Positions 51,652 through 60,540 of a stretch of 64,000 nt of DNA are shown piece after piece. The first letter of the stretch is position 1; every line of letters begins with the position of its first letter. The position numbers were made by a program, and so were the translations under genes. A model generated the notes under the pieces. That model searched no databases. It had not been told where the DNA came from and saw nothing but the letters and a program-made list of their open reading frames with translations. The stretch spans positions 62,001 to 126,000 of the forward strand of contig DATGLW010000138.1 of NCBI GenBank assembly GCA_035293965.1, read 5' to 3'. This DNA is from DATGLW01 sp035293965 (GTDB taxonomy: Bacteria; Actinomycetota; Acidimicrobiia; Acidimicrobiales; RAAP-2).

Positions 51652-53058
51652 TCACCGGCCCCGATCGACGTCGAAGGGCCCGCGGTCACGGGCGCCGGCC
51701 AGGAGCTCCCGAGCGGGCCCGAGGAGGTCGCGCCAGGGTGGCGTGGCGTGCGCAGGCGTGAGCTGTACCCAGCCGACCCGGTTCCGTGCGTCGACGGCCA
51801 CCGCGGCGCCCGGCCGGCCCCGAGCGATCTCGTCGACCGCCAGCCGCTCACGGCGCTCGGTGCTCGTGGTGGCCGACCGGTGCAACGCGCCGCCGGGCGC
51901 GAGCGAGGTGCCGACGGTGCGCGTGGCCACCTCCGTCCTGCCGGCCAGCGCCGAGATGGTCTCCAGGGTGGCGACGTCGGCGATGCCGGGCAGCACCACT
52001 GTGGTGCCGAACAGCGACAGGAAGGCCTGCGCCTCGCGGCCCCAGCGGGCGCGGGCCTGGGACAGGTCCTGCAGGCACGCCAGGGTCAGCAGTCCTTGCC
52101 CGGGCCCCTCGCTCACCAGTGCCGCCAGGTCCGGGATGGGCGCGATGTTGGCCAGCTCGTCGAGCGCGAGCAGCACAGGAGGTGACGTCTGCCCGGCCTG
52201 CGCCCGGGCGTACGCGGCGTCGCGGACGTCGCTGAGGAGCCCGACGACGAGGGGCGCGAGAAGGCGTTGCCAGCGTCCCGTGGCGCACACGTACAGCGTG
52301 TTGGCACCTGCGCAGAACGTAGAGGCGTCGAAGAGCGGGGGCTCGGTCGATGCCAGTGCCGCCGTGGAGCGGTACGCGGCCACCGCACCCGATGCCGTCG
52401 ACCAGATCCCCGATTGCTCGCGCGCGTCGGTGGTCAGGATCCCGGCGAGCAGGTGGGTCGCCGGATGATCTTCTCCCCGCCGCTCGGCGAGTGTGCGGAG
52501 CGCCACCGACCCGTCGTGACGGTCGATCCACGCGACGACCGCCGCCATGGACGCGCCGTCCAGCGCGGCGGCGTGCAGCATTGGTGCGAGCAGGGCCGTG
52601 GCCCGCTCGGTCCAGTGGTCCTCGCCGGTCGAGGCAACCTCCCGCCCCGTGCCAGGTGCGGAGCGGACGACGCCATCGGCCATGAGCAGGGATCCGTCCC
52701 ACGTGCGGCTGGCGCGAACCGGTGACCATCCGAGGCGGCGAACCCCGGCTGGCGGATCGATCGCGCCGCTCGGGTCGTAGAGAAAGGCGTCGCCTCGCCT
52801 AGCACGTGCCGACGCGGTGGCCGCGAGCACGTCCGGCTTGGTCGAGGTGACCACCACCGGACCAGCGGCGGCGAGCACGTTGGGGATGACCAGGCACGAC
52901 GTCTTCCCAGAGCGTGACGGTCCGAGAACCAGTGCCGACCGTTCGGCACCCGACCAGGCCCATCCCCCGCCACCTGCACCGAGGTAGATGCCGCCGTCCG
53001 CGGCCCACGCGCCGTGCCGCGGATCTGGCACGGGTGGTATTGCGGGCGACGGGGTCAT
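51652..53058 (-). CDS. TraG/VirD4-type coupling ATPase (TraM-recognition domain)
   Basis: 468-residue RecA-like ATPase of the type IV coupling protein family, which hands relaxase-DNA to a secretion channel. Walker A GPSRSGKT is at 46-53, Walker B is LLALDELAN, and the C-terminal TraM-recognition block reads LACLQDLSQARARWGREA, then LFGTTVVLPGIADVATLE. There is no N-terminal membrane domain, unlike VirD4/TraG, so it is a soluble short form. ATG 53058 with a CGAGGA site; the upstream extension is low complexity. Convergent partner of the relaxase gene. Confidence 0.85.
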   Translation of the reverse strand: MTPSPAIPPVPDPRHGAWAADGGIYLGAGGGGWAWSGAERSALVLGPSRSGKTSCLVIPNVLAAAGPVVVTSTKPDVLAATASARARRGDAFLYDPSGAIDPPAGVRRLGWSPVRASRTWDGSLLMADGVVRSAPGTGREVASTGEDHWTERATALLAPMLHAAALDGASMAAVVAWIDRHDGSVALRTLAERRGEDHPATHLLAGILTTDAREQSGIWSTASGAVAAYRSTAALASTEPPLFDASTFCAGANTLYVCATGRWQRLLAPLVVGLLSDVRDAAYARAQAGQTSPPVLLALDELANIAPIPDLAALVSEGPGQGLLTLACLQDLSQARARWGREAQAFLSLFGTTVVLPGIADVATLETISALAGRTEVATRTVGTSLAPGGALHRSATTSTERRERLAVDEIARGRPGAAVAVDARNRVGWVQLTPAHATPPWRDLLGPARELLAGARDRGPFDVDRGR

Positions 53059-53612
53059 CGGCACGATCCTCGCACTGCCACGAGCGGCTCGTCCACGATG
53101 GCCGACGACTGCGGACCGGTCAGCGTGCCACGCCGCTTCGGTGCGCGGACCGGGAGCGATGCGGACGGCGGTCGCGCACAGCTCTCCGGCGCCCCGGATC
53201 GGGCCGACGGTCGGGCGCGCGAGAGGACGAGCGACGCGCACGCGACGGCTGCCGTCGGCTCGCGAAGTGGTGGAATGCTTGACCTGGGCCTCTGGAGGCA
53301 GTGTGATTGACCTGACCTGAAACGCGATGGAGGGATGTGAGCGTGCTCGCAGCGGTTCGACGTGAAGCGTCGCGGCGTCCGGTTGGTACGGGGCGCGCGG
53401 CGCGCGGCGAAAGCTGCGTACGCAGCGGTCGCCGTCGCGGCATGGTCATGGTGGGGGCAGAAGCCGGTTGTCGCGGAGCAATTCGCTCCGGTGCCGGCCC
53501 TCTCGCCCCGGTCAACCAGTCAGTCGGTGCAGCAGTGCGGACTCCGGCAGTCGATCGCCGGGTTGCCGCGGGCTCCACCTCAGTGCAGCGCTGAACACAC
53601 AAGGAGGCACCT
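53059..53612. other. 554-bp region with oriT-like repeat cluster
   Basis: Two inverted repeats and two direct repeats lie at 53243-53319: CGACGG-CTG-CCGTCG (53243-53257), GCCTCTGGAGGC (53288-53299), and TTGACCTG at 53279-53286 and 53307-53314. The rest carries only weak open frames (53337-53594 and 53362-53724) without clear protein character. Candidate oriT or operator between the coupling ATPase and the histone-like gene. Confidence 0.4.
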
Positions 53613-54080
53613 GTGGCAATCGCCGCAACCAAGCGGGCCCCGGCCAGGAAGGCGACCAAACGGGCCCCGGCACGCACGACCACGACGAGGAGGTCCGCCA
53701 AGGCGACCGGGGCACGGAAGATGACAGGGTCGGCCACGCGCACGACCAAGCGGGCCCCGGCCACGCGCACCGCGGCGAAGCGGACCACGGCTCGCAAGGC
53801 GACTGCCAAGCGGGCGACGGCCACGCGCACCGCGGCGAAGCGGACCACGGCTCGCAAGGCGACCGCCAAGCGGGCGACGGCCACGCGCACGACCAAGCGG
53901 GCCCCGGCCACGCGCACCGCGGCGAAGCGGACCACGGCTCGCAAGGCGACCGCCAAGCGGGCCTCGGCCCCGCGCACGACCAAGCGGGCCCCGGCCACGC
54001 GCCCGACCAAGCGGGCTCCGTCGCCTGCGCAAGCACCGGCCGAGGCTACGGGCCCGATGAGCGAGCTCTCGGGCTCCTGA
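53613..54080 (+). CDS. Lys/Arg/Ala/Thr-rich histone-like protein
   Basis: 155 residues built almost only from Ala, Thr, Lys and Arg, like the C-terminal tails of histone H1, actinobacterial HupB or bacterial Hc-type proteins, but without a folded HU domain. The unit TRTAAKRTTARKATAKRA occurs three times, with shorter TTKRAPATR spacers. The last 20 residues are neutral (APAEATGPMSELSGS). Probably binds DNA non-specifically and compacts it (inference). GTG 53613 is preceded by a perfect AAGGAGG site, which fixes the start, and a strong hairpin terminator follows 33 bp after the stop. Its position beside a relaxase module may mean it travelled with it. Confidence 0.85.
   Translation: MAIAATKRAPARKATKRAPARTTTTRRSAKATGARKMTGSATRTTKRAPATRTAAKRTTARKATAKRATATRTAAKRTTARKATAKRATATRTTKRAPATRTAAKRTTARKATAKRASAPRTTKRAPATRPTKRAPSPAQAPAEATGPMSELSGS
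53740..54010 (+). repeat. internal tandem repeats in histone-like gene
   Basis: Three near-identical copies of about 54-60 bp (starting near 53760, 53820 and 53914) with intervening copies of a 15-18-bp TTKRAPA unit. Confidence 0.85.
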
Positions 54081-54113
54081 CCACGGTGCGCCGCTCGTCG
54101 GCGCCCCGCCTTG

Positions 54114-54147
54114 GCACGAACGGGGGCCGTCCGGCCCCCGTTCGTGC
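54114..54147. terminator. strong hairpin terminator
   Basis: Perfect 15-bp arms (54114-54128, 54133-54147) with a 4-nt loop, between the histone-like gene and the convergent cofC gene. No T-run. Confidence 0.75.
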
Positions 54148-54238
54148 TACCCGGATCCAGGATCCCCCTCCCCAGGGGGGTGGGCCCGAACGTGGCTCGG
54201 GTCCGCTCGGTAGCTCGGCACCACTCCGTGGGGTGGTG

Positions 54239-54886
54239 TCAGCCCGCACCTGAGCGACCGAGCGTGCCAAGGTCGTCGCCCCACTGGAGGTCAGCGGGCA
54301 CGTCGACGTCGAAGGCAAGCGAGGGTTCGTGCACGACCCGCACCGGTAGCCCGAGGCGGGCGCACTCGGCCAGGTGCCGGGCGAAGGAGCCCGGACCGTA
54401 CGAGAAGCGGAACCCGCAGCGAGCCGGCAGCCCGATGACGTTGGTGCCGTCGCCCCGCCGGTCGGGTACGAGGGTCACGCCGTCGAAGGTCGCCACGGTG
54501 GCCAGCTTCGAGGCGAGCGGCAGGTCGCCGTGTGCGACCACGACCTGTTCGACACCCATGGCCGCCAGCCGACGGACCCCGTCCTCCACGGCGCCGTTGA
54601 GGCCCCGCCCCGGCTCCCACACGACCAGTGCACCGCGGCGGCGCGCCCAGTCGGCGACGTCTGTGTCGTCGCACACGACCACGGTGGGCAACGGCGACGC
54701 GGCATCGAGGACGCGGCCGGCCATCGTGCGTACGAGCGTCTCACGCTCGCGGTCGGAGAGTGCCGCGCCGAGGCGGCGCTTGGCATCGGAGAAGGCCTTG
54801 ACCGGCACCAGGACGGCCCGGGGCCCGAGGAGCATCTCGACCGGTGCGCTGGCAGGCGTTGGTCGGGCGGTGGCGCCGACGGCCAT
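54239..54886 (-). CDS. cofC: 2-phospho-L-lactate (or PEP) guanylyltransferase CofC
   Basis: Coenzyme F420 synthesis: joins GTP with 2-phospholactate or phosphoenolpyruvate. 215 residues. The nucleotidyltransferase start AVLVPVKAFSDAKRRLG, the AHGDLPL metal site, and RGDGTNVIGL followed by FSYGPGSFARH are typical of CofC/FbiD. ATG 54886 lies 6 nt after a TACACT box (54898-54893), back to back with gpsA. The long upstream open frame antisense to gpsA is rejected. F420 use fits the presence of nitroreductase-fold genes but no F420-specific partner is proven here. Confidence 0.9.
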   Translation of the reverse strand: MAVGATARPTPASAPVEMLLGPRAVLVPVKAFSDAKRRLGAALSDRERETLVRTMAGRVLDAASPLPTVVVCDDTDVADWARRRGALVVWEPGRGLNGAVEDGVRRLAAMGVEQVVVAHGDLPLASKLATVATFDGVTLVPDRRGDGTNVIGLPARCGFRFSYGPGSFARHLAECARLGLPVRVVHEPSLAFDVDVPADLQWGDDLGTLGRSGAG

Positions 54887-54892
54887 AGGCGC

Positions 54893-54898
54893 AGTGTA
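54893..54898 (-). promoter_or_regulatory. -10 box TACACT, leaderless cofC
   Basis: 6 nt before the cofC ATG at 54886. Confidence 0.55.
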
Positions 54899-54932
54899 GG
54901 CCGGGCCCGTCGCGACCGGGACGGCGACGCCG

Positions 54933-54938
54933 TAGTCT
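54933..54938 (+). promoter_or_regulatory. -10 box TAGTCT, leaderless gpsA
   Basis: 6 nt before the gpsA GTG at 54945. Confidence 0.55.
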
Positions 54939-54944
54939 CTCGAC

Positions 54945-55967
54945 GTGGCGACGAAGACCGTAGCCGTGGTGGGAGCGGGCTCGTGGGGGACGACGGTCGC
55001 CAGCCTCGTGAGCGCCAACGCGCGGACGGTGCTCTGGGCCCGGTCGGCCGAGCTGGCCGACGTCATCTCCCGCACCCGGCAGAACCCCGCGTACCTGCCG
55101 GGCATCGACCTCCCAGCCTCGCTGCGGTGCACGGCGTCGCTTCCCGACGCGGTCGCCGACGCCCGGGTGGTGTTGATGGCAGTGCCGTCCCATGGCTTCC
55201 GCCAGGTGCTGCGTGCCCTCGCTCCGAGCCTGTCGCCCGGTGCGGTGGTGATCAGCCTTGCCAAGGGGATCGAGGTCGGCACGAACCTACGGATGAGCGA
55301 AGTCATCGCGACAGAGGCGCCTGGCGCCCTGGCCGGCGTGCTGACGGGCCCGAACTTGGCCCGCGAGATCGCCGAGGGCCAGCCGGCGGCGAGCGTCGTC
55401 GCGCTGCACGACCCGCAGGCCGCCCAGGAGGTCCAGCGGCTGCTCCACACGGGTTCGTTCCGCGTGTACACAGCCACCGACGTCGTGGGGTGCGAGATCG
55501 CGGGAGCGACGAAGAACGTGCTCGCCATCGCTGCCGGCATCTGTGACGGTCTGGGGCTCGGGGAGAACACGCGTGCGCTGCTGATCACCCGGGGGCTGGC
55601 TGAGCTGCGTCGCCTCGGGATCGCCCTCGGGGGCCACGCGCTCACCTTCAGCGGTCTCGCAGGCGTCGGTGACGTGGTGGCGACCTGCGCGAGCCCTCGG
55701 AGCCGGAACCGGACGGTGGGGTTCGAGCTCGGCCGTGGCCGGACCCTCCCCGCGATCCTTCGCACCATGCGCATGGTGGCCGAAGGGGTTGGCTCGGCGA
55801 CCCCCCTCGTGCACCTCGCTCGCGCGCACGCGGTGGAGATGCCGATCGCCGAGCAGGTGCACGACGTCGTGCTGGGTCGGTCAACGCCGCGGGAGGCGCT
55901 CGACACGCTGATGCATCGCCCGGCGCGCGCCGAGTGGGACGAGCCGGTGCGCGGCGTCAGCGACTGA
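54945..55967 (+). CDS. gpsA: NAD(P)-dependent glycerol-3-phosphate dehydrogenase
   Basis: Makes sn-glycerol-3-phosphate from dihydroxyacetone phosphate for phospholipids. 340 residues. The Rossmann loop VVGAGSWGTTVA is near the start; AGATKNVLAIAAGICDGLGLG carries the catalytic Lys, and ALLITRGLAELRRLG and FSGLAGVGDVVATC are the conserved C-terminal blocks. GTG 54945 follows a TAGTCT box by 6 nt. cofC is divergent across 58 bp. Confidence 0.96.
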   Translation: MATKTVAVVGAGSWGTTVASLVSANARTVLWARSAELADVISRTRQNPAYLPGIDLPASLRCTASLPDAVADARVVLMAVPSHGFRQVLRALAPSLSPGAVVISLAKGIEVGTNLRMSEVIATEAPGALAGVLTGPNLAREIAEGQPAASVVALHDPQAAQEVQRLLHTGSFRVYTATDVVGCEIAGATKNVLAIAAGICDGLGLGENTRALLITRGLAELRRLGIALGGHALTFSGLAGVGDVVATCASPRSRNRTVGFELGRGRTLPAILRTMRMVAEGVGSATPLVHLARAHAVEMPIAEQVHDVVLGRSTPREALDTLMHRPARAEWDEPVRGVSD

Positions 55968-55985
55968 GGAGGTCGCTCGAAGCGC

Positions 55986-58667
55986 TCATGCCTCGGCCAG
56001 CCTCGCCGTGGCGATGCCGTGGGCGCGAAGCTCGAACGACCCGTCGAAGGCCTCGAGTGGACGGCCGCGGAGGTCGACCAGCCAGCCGTGCCCGCCGATC
56101 TCGACCGTGGACGGACGGTCCGTCGGGTTGAAGACCCGGACTTCGAGCGCGCCCGCCACCCGGCGCACGGAGGAGACCTCGGCCCCGGTTACCACCAGCG
56201 CGCTGCCCGATGGGGCCCGCCACCCACCCCCGGGGGCATGGGCGACCTCGAGCGGCACGAAGAGATCGTCGGCGGCCGCGTAGGGATCGACGTCGCCGAG
56301 CTCCAGGCCGTAGTCGAGCACCACCTGCCTGCCGACCAGCTGGAGCCCCTCGGCGGGCGTGAGCGGCCCGGCCGGCAGCGGCCGGTAGGCCATGCCCAGG
56401 CGCGACAACATGCCGGTGGCGCGCAGTGCCGTCAGGGCCAGGGTGTGGGCCCGCGGCCCTTCGGCTGCGGCACGCACGTCCACGAGCTCGTACTCACGTA
56501 CCGCATCGAGGAGCACCGTCAGCCCGCCGGCTGCGACGAAGTCGCGAGCGGGGAAGGTCGGCAGGCCGGTTTCCTCGGCTCGCCCTTCGGCGGTCAGGCC
56601 GCGGGTGACCGAGGCGAAGGCGGTTCCCGCCACCGACACGGTCGCCGGCTCGGGGAGCGGCAGGTGCACGCGCACGCGGTGGTCGCGACAGGGGTTGAGG
56701 AACGACGTCGCCACGCGGATCGTGCGTTCGTCGGCGTGCAGCGTCACGCGGGTGGTGACGGCCACCTCGTGCTCGCCGACCCGTGCCTGCGTCGCGCCGT
56801 CGACGTGGTCCGGCCAGCGGTAGGTGGCCACGATCTCGGCTGTGGCGCGGACAGGCCCTCGCTCGACGACGGTGACTGCCACTGCAGATGGCGTGTCGAC
56901 CCGCGTGTCGGCGGCGGGCGGCGAGTAGTTGTAGGAGTCGCCGAGATCGCCCGACTCCACCACTCGCCCGAAGCCGGGGATGCCCTCGACCGAGAAGGTG
57001 CCGTCCTCGGGGTCGACGACGACCGTCACGAGGCCATTGGCGAGGACGACCGGCCCGGGATCGCCGCCATCGGAGCCGGTCGCAGAGGCCGGGAACCGAA
57101 GGGGACCGGGAGCCAGCAGCCGCCAGCCGAACGCCGGCACCTCGGCGACTCGCGCCGCCACACGGAAGATGGGCGGCTGGTCGAGGGTGATGCGGACAAG
57201 GGCCTGGGGACGAGCGCCCAGCCGGGTGTACAGGTCCTGCTTCGCCTCGGCAACAGGCACGCCGGGCCGCTCCTCGGGACCGATGGTGACCGTCAGGTCG
57301 ATGCCGGTGCTGTCCTCGTCGACCCGCACGTCGTGGACCCAGGCATCGTCGCCGAGCCGGGGGCCTTGGATCAGTTCGAGCACGGTGCGGGCCGTGGCGG
57401 CGTCGATGGTCATGCTCCCAGGAAGCCCGGACCGCTCGGACAGGACCTGCACGCCCTCGCGCTTCGCCAGCTCGGCGCCGGCCAACAGCTCGACGACGCC
57501 GGATCTCTGCCGGGCGGAGGGGTTGACGACCACCGGGCCCGCCTCGGCCATGGAGACGGCCAACGCGCGCAGAGCCCGCGCCGCGACGCCGTCGGCGATC
57601 TGGCGGGCCTCGGCAAAGCGCGCCTGCACGGCGTCGACGACCTGGTCGACCGAGCAGGCGCAGATCGAGTCGTGGGCCGAGTTGTGCACCATCTTTCGCC
57701 ACGCCAGCTCGAGCAGGCGCCCGGGCCAGCGATGGTCACGGTCGAGGAAGAACGCGCTGTAGGGCTCCGCTCGGCGCTCGAGGGCCCGCTCGGCCAACGC
57801 CGCAGCTCGCTTCACGTCGACACGGTTGGAGGTGACGCCCATGAGCAGGTTGGCGCGGGCACCCGAGCGCAGCTCCCCGCGCCAGGTCGCCAGCCCGTCA
57901 TGCGGCGCCGACCTCAGGTACTCGGGCAGCGACACGATGGACAGGGCGAAGTCCTCCTGGGCGGCGTTGGCCTCGGCCACCCGGCGTCCGAGGAACCCTT
58001 GGGGGGCGGCATGGTCCGAGCCGTTCATGCACAGCAGTCCGTCGAGGAGGAAGGTGGACACCTCCTGTTCGTGGTCGGCGATGCGCCGCACGAGGGCCTT
58101 GGCGTCGTCGGGCAGCGAGGCGGCGTTGCTGTAGCCGACCGGCAGGTACTCGGCGCGCACCCTCGAGCCGTCAGGGGCCTCCCACCAGAAGGCGTTGGCC
58201 GTGATGGCTGCCGGCACGCCTCGCCACACGACGGCGTGCTCGAATCCTGCCGAACAGAGGAGCTGGGGCATCTGGGCGATGTGACCGAACATGTCGGGCA
58301 GGTAGCCCACCGGCATGGCCCCGCCGAAGTCCGCCGCCCGCGCGAGGCCCATCTGGAGGTTCCGCACGATGGTCTCACCCGAGACCAGGAACTCGTCCAT
58401 GAGCACGTACCAGGGCCCGATGCTGAGGCGCCCCGAGACCGCCAGGTCGCGCAGGCGAGGTGCCGCGTCGGGCCTGATCTCGAGATAGTCGTCGACCGCT
58501 GCCATCTGGCCGTCGAGGAGGAAGCAGGTGTAGGACGGGTCCGACTCCAAGATGTCGAGGAGCCCGTCGAGGACCTCCACCAGCCGCATCCGGAAGGTCT
58601 GGAAGGGCTCGTACCACTCGCGGTCCCAATGGGTGTGGGGGACGATGGCAACGCGGCGTCGGGGCAT
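55986..58667 (-). CDS. GH38 alpha-mannosidase
   Basis: Retaining alpha-mannosidase, 893 residues. HTHWDREWY (11-19) gives the zinc ligands His11 and Asp, and GYLPDMFGHIAQMPQ carries the nucleophile Asp125. The central three-helix domain and long C-terminal beta domains are complete. No signal peptide, so probably cytosolic; likely acts on mannosides from turnover or mannosylglycerate (unproven). ATG 58667 lies 6 nt after a TAACCT box (58679-58674). Confidence 0.93.
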   Translation of the reverse strand: MPRRRVAIVPHTHWDREWYEPFQTFRMRLVEVLDGLLDILESDPSYTCFLLDGQMAAVDDYLEIRPDAAPRLRDLAVSGRLSIGPWYVLMDEFLVSGETIVRNLQMGLARAADFGGAMPVGYLPDMFGHIAQMPQLLCSAGFEHAVVWRGVPAAITANAFWWEAPDGSRVRAEYLPVGYSNAASLPDDAKALVRRIADHEQEVSTFLLDGLLCMNGSDHAAPQGFLGRRVAEANAAQEDFALSIVSLPEYLRSAPHDGLATWRGELRSGARANLLMGVTSNRVDVKRAAALAERALERRAEPYSAFFLDRDHRWPGRLLELAWRKMVHNSAHDSICACSVDQVVDAVQARFAEARQIADGVAARALRALAVSMAEAGPVVVNPSARQRSGVVELLAGAELAKREGVQVLSERSGLPGSMTIDAATARTVLELIQGPRLGDDAWVHDVRVDEDSTGIDLTVTIGPEERPGVPVAEAKQDLYTRLGARPQALVRITLDQPPIFRVAARVAEVPAFGWRLLAPGPLRFPASATGSDGGDPGPVVLANGLVTVVVDPEDGTFSVEGIPGFGRVVESGDLGDSYNYSPPAADTRVDTPSAVAVTVVERGPVRATAEIVATYRWPDHVDGATQARVGEHEVAVTTRVTLHADERTIRVATSFLNPCRDHRVRVHLPLPEPATVSVAGTAFASVTRGLTAEGRAEETGLPTFPARDFVAAGGLTVLLDAVREYELVDVRAAAEGPRAHTLALTALRATGMLSRLGMAYRPLPAGPLTPAEGLQLVGRQVVLDYGLELGDVDPYAAADDLFVPLEVAHAPGGGWRAPSGSALVVTGAEVSSVRRVAGALEVRVFNPTDRPSTVEIGGHGWLVDLRGRPLEAFDGSFELRAHGIATARLAEA

Positions 58668-58673
58668 CCCGCA

Positions 58674-58679
58674 AGGTTA
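58674..58679 (-). promoter_or_regulatory. -10 box TAACCT, leaderless start
   Basis: 6 nt before the alpha-mannosidase ATG at 58667. A divergent box for the next gene lies 26 bp away. Confidence 0.55.
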
Positions 58680-58704
58680 CGGCCCGTAGCCGAGTCGGCC
58701 CCAT

Positions 58705-58710
58705 TACCAT
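58705..58710 (+). promoter_or_regulatory. -10 box TACCAT, leaderless start
   Basis: 6 nt before the GTG at 58717. Confidence 0.55.
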
Positions 58711-58716
58711 TCGCCC

Positions 58717-60399
58717 GTGCCCGACCAGCCGACTGCGCCCGGCCAGCCGACTGCGCCCGGCCAGCCGACTGCGCCCGACGGCCGCTGGTCGCGCCACCTT
58801 CCCCCGGGTGCCACGTTCGACCCGGCATCGCTCGCCGGCACGACGAGCTTCACCGAGCCGTGGGCCCGGCGGTGGGAGGCCGATCCAAGGTTCCCGGCGC
58901 TGCTCCTGCCGCCCAAGGACGCCTCGGCCGGCACCGCGGCGGACGCCGGGCGCTGGTGGACGGCCGGGGAGCTCGACGAAGCCACCCGGCTCGCTGCCGG
59001 TCGGCTTCGCCTCCTCGGCGTGGCACCCCTCGACCGGGTGGTGTGGTCGACTGCCACCTCCGCTTCATCGGTGGTGGGCTGTCTGGCCGTCCTTCGGCTC
59101 GGGGCAGTGCTGGTGCCGGTCAATCCCGCCTACACCGAGCGCGAGCTCGCGCACGTCGTGGCCGATGTGCGGCCGCGCCTGGCCGTGGTCGACCGCGCCG
59201 AGCAAGCCGCCTGGGTCGCGTCGGCCTCGGCAGGCACCGCCGTGGTGGACAGTGGGCTCGGCCTCTTCGATGGCACCGGCGTGGGCCGAGGAGAGCGGGG
59301 GAGCGGCGTGCCTGACCCCCCGCACGAGCCTGCGCTTCACGGCGACCTGCTCCTCGACGCGGCAGCCCCCGGCGATCCGGCTCTCGTCGTCTACACCTCG
59401 GGGACCACCGGGCTCCCCAAAGGGGCTGTGCTGAGCCACGCCAACCTCGCCGCCGGCGCGGCGGCCCTGGCCCTGGCCTGGCGGTGGACCCCCGAGGACC
59501 GCCTGGTGCTGGCCCTGCCCCTCTTCCACGTCCACGGGTTGTGCGCGGGGCTGCTCGGCACGCTCGCCGCCGGCGCTTCGGCCGTCGTCCTCCCTCGGTT
59601 CGATCCGAGCGCCGTGCTCGACGCGGCGGCATCGCATGGCGGCACCATGTTCTTCGGGGTCCCGACGATGTACCACCGGCTGCTCGGTTCGGGCCGGATC
59701 GGCGAGCTCGCCCGCCTGCGGCTGTGCGTGTCGGGATCAGCCCCGCTCCCGCCCGCTCTCTGGGAGGGGGCCCACCAGGCAGGCGTCGACGTGCTGGAGC
59801 GCTACGGGATGAGTGAGACGTTGCTGACCGTCTCCAACCCGTTCGACGGCGAGCGCCGGCCGGGCACGGTCGGGTTCCCCCTCCCCGGCGTCGACGCGTG
59901 CCTCGCGGCGCCCTCTGGCATGGGCACCGAGACCGTCTCGTGCGGACCGGGCGCAGAGGGGGAGCTCTTCGTGAGGGGTCCCTCGGTCTTCAGTGGGTAC
60001 TGGGAGCGCCCGGCGGCCACCGAGGCCGCGTTCGTCGACGGATGGTTCCGGACCGGCGATGCCGTGGCCGTCGATGACGACGGCTATCTCTGTGTCAGGG
60101 GCCGGCGCTCGGACCTCATCATCAGCGGCGGGTTCAACGTCTATCCGGCCGAAGTGGAGGACGTCTTGCTGGGGCATCCCTCGGTCGCCGAGGTGGCTGT
60201 CGCCGGCACCCCGTCGGACGAGTGGGGCGAGGAGGTGACGGCGTGGGTGGTGCCGTCGGGAGCCCCGCCGCGCCCCGAGGAGCTGGTCGCCTTCTGCGCC
60301 GCCCGGCTCGCCGGCTACAAGCGGCCCCGCCGGGTGCGATTCGTCGACGCGCTCCCTCGCAACGCCATGGGCAAGGTCCTCCGGAGCGAGCTGCGCTGA
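58717..60399 (+). CDS. acyl-CoA synthetase, malonyl-CoA synthetase (MatB)-like
   Basis: Class I adenylate-forming ligase, 560 residues. YTSGTTGLPKGAVLSH is the ATP loop, and GYWERPAATEAAFVDGWFRTGD and the hinge GRRSDLIISGGFNVYP follow. The C-terminal catalytic Lys is in RNAMGKVLRSEL. The blocks LPLFHVHGL and VLERYGMSETLLTVSNPFDGE resemble MatB, so malonate or methylmalonate is a candidate substrate (inference). The N-terminus has three QPTAPG repeats from an 18-bp tandem repeat (58725-58778) and then a family-typical start. GTG 58717 is 6 nt after TACCAT. Confidence 0.85.
   Translation: MPDQPTAPGQPTAPGQPTAPDGRWSRHLPPGATFDPASLAGTTSFTEPWARRWEADPRFPALLLPPKDASAGTAADAGRWWTAGELDEATRLAAGRLRLLGVAPLDRVVWSTATSASSVVGCLAVLRLGAVLVPVNPAYTERELAHVVADVRPRLAVVDRAEQAAWVASASAGTAVVDSGLGLFDGTGVGRGERGSGVPDPPHEPALHGDLLLDAAAPGDPALVVYTSGTTGLPKGAVLSHANLAAGAAALALAWRWTPEDRLVLALPLFHVHGLCAGLLGTLAAGASAVVLPRFDPSAVLDAAASHGGTMFFGVPTMYHRLLGSGRIGELARLRLCVSGSAPLPPALWEGAHQAGVDVLERYGMSETLLTVSNPFDGERRPGTVGFPLPGVDACLAAPSGMGTETVSCGPGAEGELFVRGPSVFSGYWERPAATEAAFVDGWFRTGDAVAVDDDGYLCVRGRRSDLIISGGFNVYPAEVEDVLLGHPSVAEVAVAGTPSDEWGEEVTAWVVPSGAPPRPEELVAFCAARLAGYKRPRRVRFVDALPRNAMGKVLRSELR
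58725..58778 (+). repeat. 18-bp tandem repeat, 3 copies
   Basis: Units at 58725, 58743 and 58761 encode the QPTAPG repeats at the N-terminus of the acyl-CoA synthetase. Confidence 0.9.
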
Positions 60400-60431
60400 G
60401 CGTGGCGGTGCGCGCTGGAGAGGACGCCGGC

Positions 60432-60501
60432 GAGCCGAGCAGGCACCAGGCGGGCGCCGGGGGCTGGAGCCGGGCAGGCACCAGGCGGGTGCCGAGGGCC
60501 G
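60432..60501. repeat. 35-bp tandem duplication
   Basis: Copies 60432-60466 and 60467-60501, after the acyl-CoA synthetase stop. Confidence 0.85.
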
Positions 60502-60528
60502 ATGAGTGACGGCAGAGCGCCCCGTCGG

Positions 60529-60534
60529 TACCGT
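60529..60534 (+). promoter_or_regulatory. -10 box TACCGT, leaderless start
   Basis: 6 nt before GTG 60541; it favours this start over the ATG at 60502. Confidence 0.5.
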
Positions 60535-60540
60535 TGGGGC

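Noticed and set aside
50229..53058. Complete integrative conjugative element
   Set aside because: No integrase, excisionase, channel or replication genes, and no flanking direct repeats that I could find.
53337..53724. Small genes in the region before the histone-like gene
   Set aside because: Two overlapping frames without convincing starts or motifs; the second runs into the histone-like gene.
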